Numbered from the stretch's first letter, positions 1-11,812 are shown. The stretch is 43,606 bases of DNA from Nocardioides sp. IC4_145 (GCF_011250565.1 NZ_JAANMS010000042.1:1-43606), one strand, 5' to 3'. Numbers and translations are program-made. The notes: generated by a model not told the origin, from the sequence alone.

Positions 1-1743
1 GACGATGTCGGGGGCCTTCACGCGGGCCTCGTCGGCCTCCTGGTCGGTGAGCTGGAGCTGGCTCTGGCGCTCCGCCTCGACGCGACGGAGGTAGTGGTCG
101 ACCTCGTCGGCGGTGCGGGCGTCGTCCCAGCCGAGCTCGGCGGCCATCAGCGTGGCGACACCGGAGGCGGCGCGGGTGCCCCGGTCGAAGGTCTCGATGG
201 AGATGCGGGTGCGGCGGGTGAGGACGTCGTCGAGGTGGCGGGCGCCCTCGTGGGTGACGGCGTACACGACCTCGGCCGCGAGGTGCTCGTCCGCAGCCTC
301 GAGCGGCTGCCCGAGCTCCGGCCGCTCGGCGACCAGCGCGAGCAGGTCGTCGACGAGCGCGCCGTACCGTCCCAGCAGCGCGTCGATCCGCGCGACGTGC
401 AGCCCGGACCGCCGCGCGAGCAGCACCCGCTGGTTGGTCCGCGCCTCCCAGCCGTCGGCGCCGAGCAACGGGACGCGGTCGGTGATCGAGGGCCGCACCG
501 CCAGGTTGCCGGTGGTGCGCAGCGAGTGGGCGGCGGCGTCGACGGCGTCCTGCGCCATGACGCGGTACGTCGTCAGCTTGCCGCCGGCGATCATCACCAG
601 CCCCGGGACGGGCGTGACCACGGTGTGCTCGCGCGAGATCTTCGAGGTCGTCTCCGACTCCCCGCGGAGGAGCGGCCGCAGGCCGGCGTACACCCCCTCG
701 ACGTCGTCGTGGTCGAGCGGCTCGCGCAGGATCGCGTTGACCCGGTCGAGGACGTACTCGATGTCGGTGCGGCTCGCGGCCGGGTGGGCCTTGTCGAGGT
801 CCCAGGCGGTGTCGGTGGTGCCGATGACCCAGTGCCGGCCCCACGGGATGACGAACAGCACCGAGGTCTCGGTGCGGACGATGAACCCGGCCTCGGAGCG
901 GATGCGGTCGCGCGGCACGACGAGGTGGATGCCCTTCGAGGCCTGGACGTGCAGCGCACCGCGGCCGCCGACCATCTCCTGCACCTCGTCGGTCCAGACG
1001 CCGGCGGCGTTGACGACCGCCCTCGCCCGGACCTCGAGCTCGCGGCCGGTCTCGAGGTCGGTCGCGCGGACCCCGACGACCCGCTCGCCCTCGCGGAGGA
1101 AGCCGGTCACCTTGGTGCGCGTCGCGACGGCCGCTCCGTGGGCGGCCGCCGTCCGGGCGAGGGTGAGCACCAGCCGGGCGTCGTCGACCTGGCAGTCGAA
1201 GTACCGGATCGCGCCGGTGACGGTCTCGGCGCGGAAGTCCGGCGCCATCCGGGCGACCTGCCGCCGGGTGAGGTGCCGGTGCCGCGGCAGGCCGGCGCCG
1301 CCGGGCGCGAGCGCCGCCATGCCGTCGTACAGCGCGAGCCCCGCGCCGACGTACGGCCGCTCCCAGCCACGGTGGGTCAGCGGGTAGAGGAACGGCACCG
1401 GCCGGACCAGGTGCGGCGCGAGCCGGGTGAGCAACAGCCCCCGCTCGTGCAGCGCCTCGCGGACGAGCCCGAAGTCGAGCATCTCGAGGTAGCGCAGGCC
1501 GCCGTGCACGAGCTTCGAGGAGCGGCTGCTGGTCCCGCTCGCGAGGTCCCGCTGCTCGACCAGGGCGGTGGAGAGACCGCGGGTGACGGCGTCCAGGGCG
1601 ACCCCGGCGCCGACGACACCGCCCCCGACCACGAGCACGTCGAGCTCGTGGTCGGGGGCGGCCAGCCGGTCGAGGGCCGCCTCGCGGGCGGCGGGGCCCA
1701 GCGCGCTCGGGTCGGGACGGACGGGCGCGCCGGGCGAGCTCAT
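1..1743 (-). CDS. glpD: Aerobic glycerol-3-phosphate dehydrogenase, 3' end cut by window edge
   Basis: FAD-dependent oxidation of glycerol-3-phosphate to dihydroxyacetone phosphate, feeding electrons to the membrane quinone pool. The frame reads open from an ATG at 1743 to the window edge (581 codons, no stop), so only the extreme C-terminus should be missing, since family members are about 560-580 residues. Near residues 35-55 it has the dinucleotide-binding motif VVGGGVVGAGVALDAVTRG. It is followed by the family segments GTSSRSSKLVHGGLRYLE, HLVVPRD and GGKLTTYR. The C-terminal part resembles the GlpD C-terminal helical domain. The ATG overlaps the TGA of the upstream alpha-amylase (ATGA, 1740-1743), so translation is probably coupled to it. 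No separate promoter is obvious, since the upstream DNA is amylase coding sequence. The identification is firm. Confidence 0.93.
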   Translation of the reverse strand, partial: MSSPGAPVRPDPSALGPAAREAALDRLAAPDHELDVLVVGGGVVGAGVALDAVTRGLSTALVEQRDLASGTSSRSSKLVHGGLRYLEMLDFGLVREALHERGLLLTRLAPHLVRPVPFLYPLTHRGWERPYVGAGLALYDGMAALAPGGAGLPRHRHLTRRQVARMAPDFRAETVTGAIRYFDCQVDDARLVLTLARTAAAHGAAVATRTKVTGFLREGERVVGVRATDLETGRELEVRARAVVNAAGVWTDEVQEMVGGRGALHVQASKGIHLVVPRDRIRSEAGFIVRTETSVLFVIPWGRHWVIGTTDTAWDLDKAHPAASRTDIEYVLDRVNAILREPLDHDDVEGVYAGLRPLLRGESETTSKISREHTVVTPVPGLVMIAGGKLTTYRVMAQDAVDAAAHSLRTTGNLAVRPSITDRVPLLGADGWEARTNQRVLLARRSGLHVARIDALLGRYGALVDDLLALVAERPELGQPLEAADEHLAAEVVYAVTHEGARHLDDVLTRRTRISIETFDRGTRAASGVATLMAAELGWDDARTADEVDHYLRRVEAERQSQLQLTDQEADEARVKAPDIV

Positions 1744-4514
1744 GGCTCCAGTGTGGCCGACGGCTCGTGACTGACCTGGTCCCAGGTGAAGCGGTAGGTC
1801 GCTCCGCCCTCGGGAACCACGAGCACCAGGTTGTCGCCGCCGGCCGCTCCGCCCGCGCCGTAGTTCTCGTCCCAGGATCCGTCGACCGCGATCTTCCACT
1901 CGTAGCTGCCGGCAGGCAGCTCGAAGGTCGCGTGCCACCGGCCGTCGCTCGGGTCGAAGGCCAGCCGGCTCTCCTCGCACGCGGGGTCCCAGTCGGCGGC
2001 GCACCCGATCTCGTCCTGGAGGCTGCCGGCGACCGTCACGCTCTCGCGGGCCGGCGTCGGCGCCGCGGTCGTGACGGCGACGGGACCGCCGACGACCCGC
2101 GGCGTGCCGGGCTCGAGCAGCACGGCGCGGTAACGGACCCGCGTGCCGAGCGGCAGGCCGGAGACGTCGTCGCGGAAGGTGTACGCCGGCGAGCTGGTGT
2201 CGGTGCCGAGGACCTGCCACGCGCCGTCCCCGACGCGCCGCTCGAACCGCACCGACTGGCCCGGCCGCTCCGGGTCGACCGTCGCGGTGACCGTGACCGG
2301 GTCGACGTTGCTCACCGTGCCGTCCTCGCCCGAGGTCGTGACGTCGACCGTCGGCGGCGCCACCCGGGTCGTGCGGACCGCGCTGGTCCGGCTGTGGCCG
2401 CGGTTGTCGAGGACGGCCGCGCGGTAGGTCACCTTCGTGCCCGTGGCGAGGTCGCGGGTGTCGTGGAAGACGCGGTAGGGCGCGGAGTCGTCGGTGCCGA
2501 TGTCGCGCCAGCGCCCCTTCCCGACCTTCGCCTGGAAGGTCACCTCGTAGAAGGAGTCGCCGCCGACCTTCGCGGTCACCTTCGTGCGGCTGCGGGCGAC
2601 CTTCGTCGGCGCGGGCTCCACCAGGCGCATCGACGGCGCCTTGCGCGAGGCCGGGATGCGCTCGCTCGAGGCGTAGACGACCGCGCCGAGCGCCGGCACG
2701 GCCACGCGGAGGTCGCCGTCACGGGCGCTGCGCAGGGTCGCCGGGCCCTCCCCGTGGATCTTCCGGAAGCGGCCGGCGCTGACCCACGTCGGCACCCGGA
2801 CGGACCGGCGCTGCTCGGCGGTGTTGAGGACGACGACGTGCTCCCGCTGCTGGCGGCGGTCGATGCGCGAGAAGGCGACGACGTCCTCGTCGGCCACGCG
2901 CACCTGCTGGGCGCCGCGGCGCAGGGCCGGGTGCTGCTCGACCAGCCGGTCGAGGTCCGCGACCGCGCGGTAGAGCGGGTGGTCGGTGTCGAAGCTGTCA
3001 GTGGCCGGGGTCTCCTCGGAGCCGAGCTGGTCGTCGTCGACGTACTCCGGCACCTGGCTGGCGAACATCGTCTGCCGGGCCAGCTGGTCGCCGCCGGTGC
3101 CGGTGAAGCCCTGCTCGTCGCCGTAGTAGACGACCGGGTTGCCGCGGGAGAGGTACATCAGCTCGTGCGCGAGCAGGTCGCGCCGCAGCATCTCCTCCGG
3201 CGTCCGCTCGGGGTCGTCGGCGGCGAGGAAGTGGCCGAACCGGCCCATGTCGTGGTTGCCGAGGAAGGTCGGCAGGGAGTGCACGTTGCTGTCGGCGTCG
3301 GTGTACCAGTCGTCGTCGCGGAAGAACCGCGCCAGCTTCCGGCCGCTCCCCTCCTTGGACACGAAGTCGCGCGCGGCCCACTGGAAGGGGAAGTCGAGGA
3401 TCGCCTGCATCCCGTTGTGCGTCGTGTAGTGCGAGGTGAACGCCTTGGCCGCGGCGTCGCTGCCGTCGAGCGCGACCTCGCCGAACATGAAGAAGTCCGG
3501 CTTGCCGTGGCTGCGGGCGAAGTCGAGGATGCCTGGCCCGAACTCCTGCCAGAAGGCGTCGTCGACGTGCTTCATCGTGTCGATGCGGAAGCCGTCGATG
3601 CCGAAGTCCTCGACCCAGGTCCGGTAGATGTCGACCATCCCGTCGACCACCCGCGGGTGCTCGGTGAACAGGTCGTCGAGGCCGAAGAAGTCGCCGTACT
3701 GGCTGTCCTCGCCGGTGAAGGTCGTGTTGCCGCGGTTGTGGTAGAGCGTCGGGTCGTTGAGCCAGGCCGGGACCTTGAGGTCCTCCTCCCCCGGCTCGAG
3801 CACCGGCGTGTAGGGGAACGACGTGGCCGGGTCGAGCTCGGGGAACGTGCGCCCGCCGGTGTGGTCGCGGTCGTCGAACGGCGTGCCGTCGGCCGTGCGG
3901 TAGGGCTCGACGTCCTTGGGGACGTACGCCGTCCGCGCGCCCTCCTCGTAGCCGATGACGTCGGCGGTGTGGTTGGTGATGATGTCGAAGAAGACCTTGA
4001 TGCCACGGTCGTGCGCGGCCTCGACGAGCTCGGTGAGGTCGGCGTTGGTGCCCAGGTGCGGGTCGATGCGGGTGAAGTCGGTGATCCAGTAGCCGTGGTA
4101 GCCGGCCGAGGGGCCGTCCTCGAGCTGGACCGCCTTGTTCTTGAACACCGGGGTCAGCCAGATCGCGTCGGTGCCGAGACCCTCGATGTAGTCCAGCTGC
4201 TCGCGCAGGCCGTCGAGGTCGCCGCCGTTGAAGTAGCCCTTCGCCGTCGGGTCGAAGCCGTGCTCGTCCTTGCCGCCGTCGATCCCGCCGGTGTCGTTGG
4301 CGGGGTCGCCGTTGGCGAACCGGTCGGCCATGACGAAGTAGAAGCTGTCGTCGGTGATCCCCGCCCGCAGCGCGGGCTGGGCGATGCCACGCCCGAGGTC
4401 GCGCCGGTCGCCCTCGGCCGGAGGAGCGGGGGCCGCGGAGACCGGCGCGGTCGGCCAGAGCAGCGCCAGCGCGGCGGCGCCGGCGACGAGGGTGGATGGG
4501 ACGGTACGACGCAC
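1740..4514 (-). CDS. Secreted GH13 alpha-amylase/pullulanase-type enzyme with C-terminal carbohydrate-binding-like domain
   Basis: Extracellular hydrolysis of alpha-glucans. The GTG at 4514 was chosen because GGGAGG lies 5 nt upstream and a signal peptide begins there (RR, hydrophobic run, cleavage near PVSA/APA, about residue 28), giving 924 aa. The GH13 barrel spans about residues 50-480. The catalytic residues are visible: nucleophile D312 in GFRID, acid E346 in FGEVALDG and D422 in GNHDMGRF. A beta-sandwich follows, then two Ig-like repeats (about 610-800; both contain YR and a V-T-Y/V-R-YRA strand). The last ~100 residues (AGSLQDEIGC, DWDPAC, GSYEWKIAVDGSWDENYG) match the X25-type module of bacterial pullulanases. 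Amylase versus pullulanase specificity cannot be decided by eye. Its stop overlaps the glpD start. Confidence 0.9.
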   Translation of the reverse strand: MRRTVPSTLVAGAAALALLWPTAPVSAAPAPPAEGDRRDLGRGIAQPALRAGITDDSFYFVMADRFANGDPANDTGGIDGGKDEHGFDPTAKGYFNGGDLDGLREQLDYIEGLGTDAIWLTPVFKNKAVQLEDGPSAGYHGYWITDFTRIDPHLGTNADLTELVEAAHDRGIKVFFDIITNHTADVIGYEEGARTAYVPKDVEPYRTADGTPFDDRDHTGGRTFPELDPATSFPYTPVLEPGEEDLKVPAWLNDPTLYHNRGNTTFTGEDSQYGDFFGLDDLFTEHPRVVDGMVDIYRTWVEDFGIDGFRIDTMKHVDDAFWQEFGPGILDFARSHGKPDFFMFGEVALDGSDAAAKAFTSHYTTHNGMQAILDFPFQWAARDFVSKEGSGRKLARFFRDDDWYTDADSNVHSLPTFLGNHDMGRFGHFLAADDPERTPEEMLRRDLLAHELMYLSRGNPVVYYGDEQGFTGTGGDQLARQTMFASQVPEYVDDDQLGSEETPATDSFDTDHPLYRAVADLDRLVEQHPALRRGAQQVRVADEDVVAFSRIDRRQQREHVVVLNTAEQRRSVRVPTWVSAGRFRKIHGEGPATLRSARDGDLRVAVPALGAVVYASSERIPASRKAPSMRLVEPAPTKVARSRTKVTAKVGGDSFYEVTFQAKVGKGRWRDIGTDDSAPYRVFHDTRDLATGTKVTYRAAVLDNRGHSRTSAVRTTRVAPPTVDVTTSGEDGTVSNVDPVTVTATVDPERPGQSVRFERRVGDGAWQVLGTDTSSPAYTFRDDVSGLPLGTRVRYRAVLLEPGTPRVVGGPVAVTTAAPTPARESVTVAGSLQDEIGCAADWDPACEESRLAFDPSDGRWHATFELPAGSYEWKIAVDGSWDENYGAGGAAGGDNLVLVVPEGGATYRFTWDQVSHEPSATLEP

Positions 4515-4561
4515 GACAGCCTCCCGAGTGATGGCGCTCACGCGAACTGGTGAGAGCCGGA

Positions 4562-4591
4562 ACCCTAGGGCGGGCCGCCGACAGCCGACAA
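4562..4591 (-). promoter_or_regulatory. Putative promoter of amylase-glpD
   Basis: On the minus strand, TTGTCG (4586-4591) and TAGGGT (4562-4567) are separated by 18 bp, a good primary-sigma match. Between this and the GTG at 4514 is an inverted repeat, CTCAC-N8-GTGAG (about 4538-4557), which could be an operator. No regulator gene lies nearby. Confidence 0.5.
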
Positions 4592-4619
4592 CCACCAGGT
4601 GGGGGAAGGTCGCGGAGCC

Positions 4620-5432
4620 TCAGCCGCGGACCCGGGCGCCCAGCGAGGCCAGGTGGTCGTCGTGCATCGAGTGCCGCGCGCGGGTCGCCTCGACGAGCGC
4701 CGGGTCGAGCACGCCGACGGCCAGCCCCTCATCCTCACCGAGCCTCTCGAGCGGCCGGCCCTCGGGGTCGTAGACCGCCGAGCCGCCGATGAAGGAGCTG
4801 CCGCCGCACCGCCCGGTGAGACCGGAGAAGACGACGTAGAAGGAGTTCTCCACCGCCCGCGCGGCGTAGTAGAGGTCGCGCCGGTGCTCGCCACCCGGGA
4901 AGTACGCCGCGGAGCTGAGGTAGCCGAGCGCGCCGTCGACCGCCGCGGCCCGGGCGTGCTCGGGGAAGCAGCCGTCGTAGCAGATGCTCAGCCCCAGCTC
5001 GACGCCGTCGACGGTGATCGAGCAGCCGTGGTCGCCGGGCTCGAACCACGGGCGCTCGGAGCGGTCGACGTGCTGCTTGTCGTAGGGCACGGTCACCTCG
5101 CCGGTGGGGCGGACCACGACCGAGGACAACGTACGACGGTCCGCTCGCTGCAGGGCGGTCCCGGCGACGACGACGAGGTCGGCCGCCCGGGCGACCTCCC
5201 GGAGCGGGTCGAGCTCGGGGCCGGCCAGCCGCTCGGCGGTCGGGAGCGGGCCGTCGAACGCGGAGGCGTCGTACCCCGTCAGGAACGCCTCGGGCAGCAC
5301 CAGCACCCGCACGCCGCGGTCGCCGGCGTCGGAGGCGAGCCGGACCGCGGTGGCGACGTTCGCGGCGAGGTCGCCGGCTGCCGCCTCGGCCTGCCCGGCG
5401 GCCACCAGCAGCGGGGCCGGCTGCCCGGTCAT
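4620..5432 (-). CDS. Carbon-nitrogen hydrolase (nitrilase superfamily)
   Basis: A 270-aa amidase-like enzyme of the nitrilase superfamily, which hydrolyses a non-peptide C-N bond through a Glu-Lys-Cys triad. All three elements are visible: Glu in LPEAFLTGY, Lys in PYDKQHV and Cys in ICYDGCFPE. The length fits a single-domain member with no fused glutaminase partner. The substrate is unknown; omega-amidase or N-carbamoyl amidase are possibilities. The ATG at 5432 shares ATGA with the stop of rnhA, so the two are probably translated together. About 105 bp separates its stop from the amylase start, and the amylase has its own promoter there. Confidence 0.85.
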   Translation of the reverse strand: MTGQPAPLLVAAGQAEAAAGDLAANVATAVRLASDAGDRGVRVLVLPEAFLTGYDASAFDGPLPTAERLAGPELDPLREVARAADLVVVAGTALQRADRRTLSSVVVRPTGEVTVPYDKQHVDRSERPWFEPGDHGCSITVDGVELGLSICYDGCFPEHARAAAVDGALGYLSSAAYFPGGEHRRDLYYAARAVENSFYVVFSGLTGRCGGSSFIGGSAVYDPEGRPLERLGEDEGLAVGVLDPALVEATRARHSMHDDHLASLGARVRG

Positions 5433-5887
5433 GCCCGGGCCGCCGCGACCGCCTCGGCGAGGCCGCGGGCGGCCAGCCGGTCGGCGCGCTCGTTGCCCTC
5501 GTCGCCGTTGTGGCCCTTGACCCAGTGCCACTCGACGTCGTGCTCGGCGCAGGCGGCGACGAGCCGGCGCCAGAGGTCGGCGTTCTTCACCGGCTCCTTG
5601 GCCTTGGTCTGCCAGCCGTTGCGCTGCCAGCCGATGACCCAGGAGGTGATGCCGTTCCGCACGTAGGTGCTGTCGGTGTAGAGGTGCACGATCGAGCGTC
5701 GCTTGAGGGCTTCGAGCGCCTCGATCGGCGCGGTGAGCTCCATCCGGTTGTTCGTGGTCTGCTCGGCCAGGCCGCCGCAGAGCTCCAGCTCGTGGACGCC
5801 CTGCCGCAGCAGCGCTCCCCAGCCACCGGGGCCCGGGTTGGGCACGCAGGCGCCGTCGGTGTGGATGGTGACGGGCTGCTCGCTCAC
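5429..5887 (-). CDS. rnhA: Ribonuclease HI
   Basis: Cleaves the RNA strand of RNA-DNA hybrids in the cytoplasm. The 152-aa protein is a standalone RNase H domain. The metal-binding residues are present: Asp in [11 protein letters not shown], Glu in [13 protein letters not shown], Asp in LYTDSTYV and the final Asp in GNERADRLA. The GTG at 5887 gives the normal N-terminus. TACCCT at 5894-5899 lies 6 nt before the GTG and suggests a leaderless transcript from the 26-bp gap after guaB3. The 3' end overlaps the nitrilase-family gene by 4 nt. Confidence 0.95.
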   Translation of the reverse strand: MSEQPVTIHTDGACVPNPGPGGWGALLRQGVHELELCGGLAEQTTNNRMELTAPIEALEALKRRSIVHLYTDSTYVRNGITSWVIGWQRNGWQTKAKEPVKNADLWRRLVAACAEHDVEWHWVKGHNGDEGNERADRLAARGLAEAVAAARA

Positions 5888-5893
5888 GGGCCG

Positions 5894-5899
5894 AGGGTA
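5894..5899 (-). promoter_or_regulatory. -10 hexamer TACCCT, leaderless rnhA start
   Basis: TANNNT hexamer placed 6 nt upstream of the rnhA GTG. This position would put the transcription start at or next to the start codon. No Shine-Dalgarno sequence is visible. Confidence 0.4.
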
Positions 5900-5913
5900 G
5901 TCGGCGACCGGCG

Positions 5914-7020
5914 TCAGACGACGACGACCTCGACCCGCTGGAACTCCTTGACCTCGGTGTAGCCGGTCGTGGCCATGGAGCGCTTGAGCGCACCGATGAG
6001 GTTCATCGTGCCGTCGGCGACGCGGGAGGGGCCGAAGAGGATCTCCTCGAGCGTGCCGACGGTGTCGAGGTGGACGCGCTGGCCGCGCGGCAGGTCCGCG
6101 TGGTGGGCCTCGGTGCCCCAGTGGAAGCCGTGGCCGGGCGCGTCGGTGGCCCGCGCGAACGGCGACCCGACCATGACCGCGTCGGCGCCGCAGGCGATCG
6201 CCTTCGCCAGGTCGCCGGACTGGCCGATGGAGCCGTCGGCGATGACGTGGACGTAGCGGCCGCCGGACTCGTCGAGGTAGTCGCGGCGGGCCGCGGCCAC
6301 GTCGGCCACGGCCGAGGCCATCGGCACGGCGACGCCCAGCACGGTGCGGGTCGTGTGGGCCGCGCCGCCGCCGAAGCCGACCAGCACGCCGGCCGCACCG
6401 GTGCGCATCAGGTGCAGCGCCGCCTGGTGGGTCGCGCAGCCGCCGACGATGACGGGGACGTCGAGCTCGTAGATGAACTCCTTGAGGTTCAGCGGCTCGG
6501 CCTGGGAGGAGACGTGCTCGGCCGAGACGGTCGTGCCGCGGATGACGAACATGTCGACGCCCGCGTCCACCACCGTCTTCGCGAACTCCTTGGTCCGCTG
6601 CGGGGACAGCGAGCCCGCGACGGTCACGCCGGCCTCGCGGACCTGGCGCAGCCGCTCGGTGATCAGCTCGGCCTTCACCGGCTCGGTGTAGATCTCCTGG
6701 AGGCGGCGGGTCGCGTCGTGCCCCTCGAGGCCGGCGACCTCCTCCAGCAGCGGCGCCGGGTCGTCGTACCGCGTCCAGATGCCCTCGAGGTTGAGCACGC
6801 CCAGCCCGCCGTGCCGGCCGAAGGCGATCGCGGTCTCCGGCGACATCACCGAGTCCATCGGCGCCGCGAGCACCGGGATGTCGAACCGGTAGGCGTCGAT
6901 CTGCCAGTCGGTGCTGACCTCCTCGGGGTCGCGGGTGCGCCGGGAGGGCACGATCGCCACGTCGTCGAAGGAGTAGGCGCGCCGCGCCCGCTTGGCCCGG
7001 CCGATCTCGATCTCGGTCAC
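5914..7020 (-). CDS. guaB3: GuaB3-family IMP dehydrogenase-related protein
   Basis: A 368-aa IMPDH/GMP-reductase superfamily barrel without CBS domains. The start region [18 protein letters not shown] and the block [27 protein letters not shown] are typical of the actinobacterial GuaB3 group. Where true IMPDH has the catalytic loop GPGSICTTR (seen in the guaB of this window), this protein has GGGAAHTTR. The catalytic Cys is thus a His, and ordinary IMPDH chemistry is not expected. Its precise reaction is not settled from sequence. The GTG at 7020 is preceded by TAGGGT at a 6-nt spacing, indicating a leaderless transcript divergent from the sigma gene at 7091. The rnhA start lies 26 bp downstream. 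Confidence 0.92.
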   Translation of the reverse strand: MTEIEIGRAKRARRAYSFDDVAIVPSRRTRDPEEVSTDWQIDAYRFDIPVLAAPMDSVMSPETAIAFGRHGGLGVLNLEGIWTRYDDPAPLLEEVAGLEGHDATRRLQEIYTEPVKAELITERLRQVREAGVTVAGSLSPQRTKEFAKTVVDAGVDMFVIRGTTVSAEHVSSQAEPLNLKEFIYELDVPVIVGGCATHQAALHLMRTGAAGVLVGFGGGAAHTTRTVLGVAVPMASAVADVAAARRDYLDESGGRYVHVIADGSIGQSGDLAKAIACGADAVMVGSPFARATDAPGHGFHWGTEAHHADLPRGQRVHLDTVGTLEEILFGPSRVADGTMNLIGALKRSMATTGYTEVKEFQRVEVVVV

Positions 7021-7026
7021 CGTCGA

Positions 7027-7032
7027 ACCCTA
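7027..7032 (-). promoter_or_regulatory. -10 hexamer TAGGGT, leaderless guaB3 start
   Basis: On the minus strand, TAGGGT is followed by 6 nt and the guaB3 GTG. The -35 region is weak. Confidence 0.45.
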
Positions 7033-7054
7033 CCGAGGAAGTCCGACAGCCCGG

Positions 7055-7080
7055 GCAACCGTTCGTCGGTGCCGCCCGGT
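7055..7080 (+). promoter_or_regulatory. Putative ECF-type autoregulatory promoter of the first SigE-type gene
   Basis: GCAACC (7055-7060), a 16-bp spacer and CGGT (7077-7080). The same GCAACC-N16 layout, including CGTCGG inside the spacer, precedes the second SigE-type gene at 19906-19931. This suggests that members of this sigma family read both promoters. Confidence 0.5.
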
Positions 7081-7090
7081 AGAGGTGGTC

Positions 7091-7665
7091 ATGGACACCC
7101 TGACCGGCGAGCGGTCGACGACCTCGGGAGCAGACGTGGGCGCACACCCCGGCGCAGCGCCGGACTTCGACGCGTTCGTCGCGGCCCGCTCGACCGACCT
7201 GCTGCGCACGGCGTACCTGCTGACCCGCGACGCCGCGCTGGCCGAGGACCTCCTGCAGACCGCGCTGACCAAGGCGTGGTTCGCGTGGTCGCGCATCGAG
7301 GGCAACCCCGAGCCCTACGTCCGCAGGATCCTCGTCAACACCTTCGCGTCGTGGTGGCGGCGCCGCTGGAACGGCGAGCACCCCTGGGCCGAGCCGCCGG
7401 AGCCGCCGCCGGCCACCGGCGGGGAGGCCGGGGTCGACCAGCGCCACGACCTGTGGGCGGCGATGGGCCGTCTGCCGCGCCGCCAGCGCGCCGTCGTGGT
7501 CCTGCGCTTCGTCGAGGACCTCTCCGAGGCCGAGACCGCGCGGCTGCTCGGCATCAGCACCGGCACCGTCAAGAGCCAGACCAGCAAGGCCCTGGCGAAG
7601 CTGCGGATCGACCCCGCGCTCGCCTCCCCGACCACCGCCCCTGCGAGCACCACGGAGGACCCGGC

Positions 7666-7669
<4 letters not shown>
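7091..7669 (+). CDS. SigE-family ECF RNA polymerase sigma factor
   Basis: A 192-aa group 4 sigma factor that would redirect RNA polymerase to a small regulon. Region 2 is at about residues 30-75 ([20 protein letters not shown], then [18 protein letters not shown]). Region 4 is at about 120-170 ([38 protein letters not shown]). The linker between them is acidic and Pro-rich. The ATG at 7091 has AGAGGTGG just upstream, and an in-frame extension further 5' has no support. It shares ATGA with the next gene, a single-pass membrane protein that may act as its signal partner. It is a paralogue of the sigma gene at 19963. Confidence 0.92.
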
Positions 7670-10442
<2,773 letters not shown>

Positions 10443-10576
10443 CTGGCGCCCACCCGGCCGGCGGTCCCGACCGCGGCGACCGTGGCGGACACCACGCCTC
10501 CGGTCGAGCAGGGAGGCGCCCCGGCCCGGACGACGTCCCCCCGGGCCGCCGCCGAGCCGGAGGACGGGCCGCAGGA

Positions 10577-10738
10577 CGGGTACGCCGCGCGGGTCGGGGC
10601 CGGAGGCGGACGACGGGCGGGCAGGCCCGGTCGTGGTTGGGTCTGGCGGGCCGGAGCGAGGAACGAGCGCAGGCCTGGTAGACCGGGCCTGCCGTCCGGC
10701 GGGAGCCGCAGGCCCCGACCCCACCCCCGGCGTACCCG
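10577..10738. repeat. 162-bp imperfect inverted repeat in the guaB upstream gap
   Basis: Three collinear perfect arm pairs are nested: CGGGTACGCCG (10577-10587) with its complement at 10728-10738, GGGTCGGGGCC (10591-10601) with 10711-10721, and GGCAGGCCCGGTC (10620-10632) with 10681-10693. The central 48 nt contain GCGAGGAACGAGC. The whole gap 10431-10812 holds no convincing gene. The repeat may be a terminator for the ACT-GNAT gene or a miniature mobile element. Confidence 0.7.
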
Positions 10739-10812
10739 CACCCACGGGTCGGCCGCAGTGCGACGTGGGAGCCACCAACCAGCCGGGGCAACCAGCCGCC
10801 TGGCCGGCCGGG

Positions 10813-11715
10813 TCAGGCGGGGAGGGGGCGGAGGTCGCGCACGGGGACGCGGACGGTGAGGACGTCGCCGGCGAGGCGGATCCGGCCCCGCATGCCGGCG
10901 GCGAGCACCATCGGGAGGACCGCCTGGTTGTCGGAGCGGGTGGTGAGGACGATCTCCTGCGCCCCCCGCGAGTGCGCGAGCCGGGCGACGTCGACGAGCA
11001 GCCGCGAACCGATGCCGCGACGCTGCCAGGCGGGGTCGACCCGCAGCACGACCGGCCGGGCAGCGGGGTCCTCGGTGAGGGACGCCTGCACCGTGGCCAG
11101 GCCCACGACGACGCCGTCGACCACCGCCGAGATCGAGTCGCCGTCGACGACGTGCTCGGGGGTGGTGCCACCGCCGAGCCGGCGGCCCGGCGACACCGCG
11201 ATCGCGGAGTCCGTCCTCGTCCGCTGCAGGACGTCGCTCACGAGATCGGCCAGCGCCGACCCGCGGGCGTGCTCGGTGGCGGTGAACGCGGCGGTCCGAC
11301 GTACCTGCACCTGCACGTCGCCCACCGTCAGCTCCATGACGTCCTGCGGCGGGCCGTCGGGGTCGACCGGGTCCGCCTCGGCGTCGAAGAGGACGGCGAC
11401 CACCTCGGGGAAGGACATGGGCGAGGCGAGGATGGTGCGGGCGGCCTGGACGTAGCGCGTGGGCTGGTCGCCGAGCGCCGCCTCGGTGCACGACTGGACG
11501 ACGACGTTCCGCCCCCCGGCACGCTCGACCAGGTGCGCGGTCCCGGAGGCGCCCCACCCGGCCGGCGTGCTGAGCACCAGCTCGTCGGTGACGGCCTCGA
11601 TCCCCGGGAAGATCTGCAGGCCGAGGATGTTCACGCCCGCCCGCCCGCAGTGCTCGGCGAGCACCGCCAGCGCACCGGGTCGATCGGGAAGGGTCGTCCG
11701 CACTCGCCACAACAT
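10813..11715 (-). CDS. ACT domain - GNAT acetyltransferase fusion protein
   Basis: A 300-aa protein with two modules. Residues about 3-75 form an ACT domain, a small-ligand (often amino acid) sensor: VRTTLPDRPGALAVLAEHCG followed by GVNILGLQIFPG. Residues about 185-295 are a GNAT acetyltransferase fold with the acetyl-CoA loop VDPAWQRRGIGSRLLVDVA and the late strand IVLTTRSDNQAVLPMVLAAG. The segment between them (about 76-184) is not recognised. The layout suggests protein or small-molecule acetylation gated by an amino acid, but the substrate and ligand are unknown. The ATG at 11715 is preceded by CACGCT at 7 nt, a poor match to the leaderless signal seen for neighbours. Confidence 0.85.
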   Translation of the reverse strand: MLWRVRTTLPDRPGALAVLAEHCGRAGVNILGLQIFPGIEAVTDELVLSTPAGWGASGTAHLVERAGGRNVVVQSCTEAALGDQPTRYVQAARTILASPMSFPEVVAVLFDAEADPVDPDGPPQDVMELTVGDVQVQVRRTAAFTATEHARGSALADLVSDVLQRTRTDSAIAVSPGRRLGGGTTPEHVVDGDSISAVVDGVVVGLATVQASLTEDPAARPVVLRVDPAWQRRGIGSRLLVDVARLAHSRGAQEIVLTTRSDNQAVLPMVLAAGMRGRIRLAGDVLTVRVPVRDLRPLPA

Positions 11716-11812
11716 GCGGCCCAGCGTGGACGTCCGACGTTGCCCATCAGGGTCCGTGGTGTTTCGCCGGTGCTACGGCGGCCGCCCCCGAGCGGTCTGG
11801 GAACCTGGGCGC

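Noticed and set aside
1767..4553. A 928-codon open frame on the plus strand opposite the amylase
   Set aside because: It is a shadow produced by high-GC codon use. Its composition is Arg/Val/Gly-rich with no family motif, while the minus strand encodes a complete GH13 enzyme with all catalytic residues.
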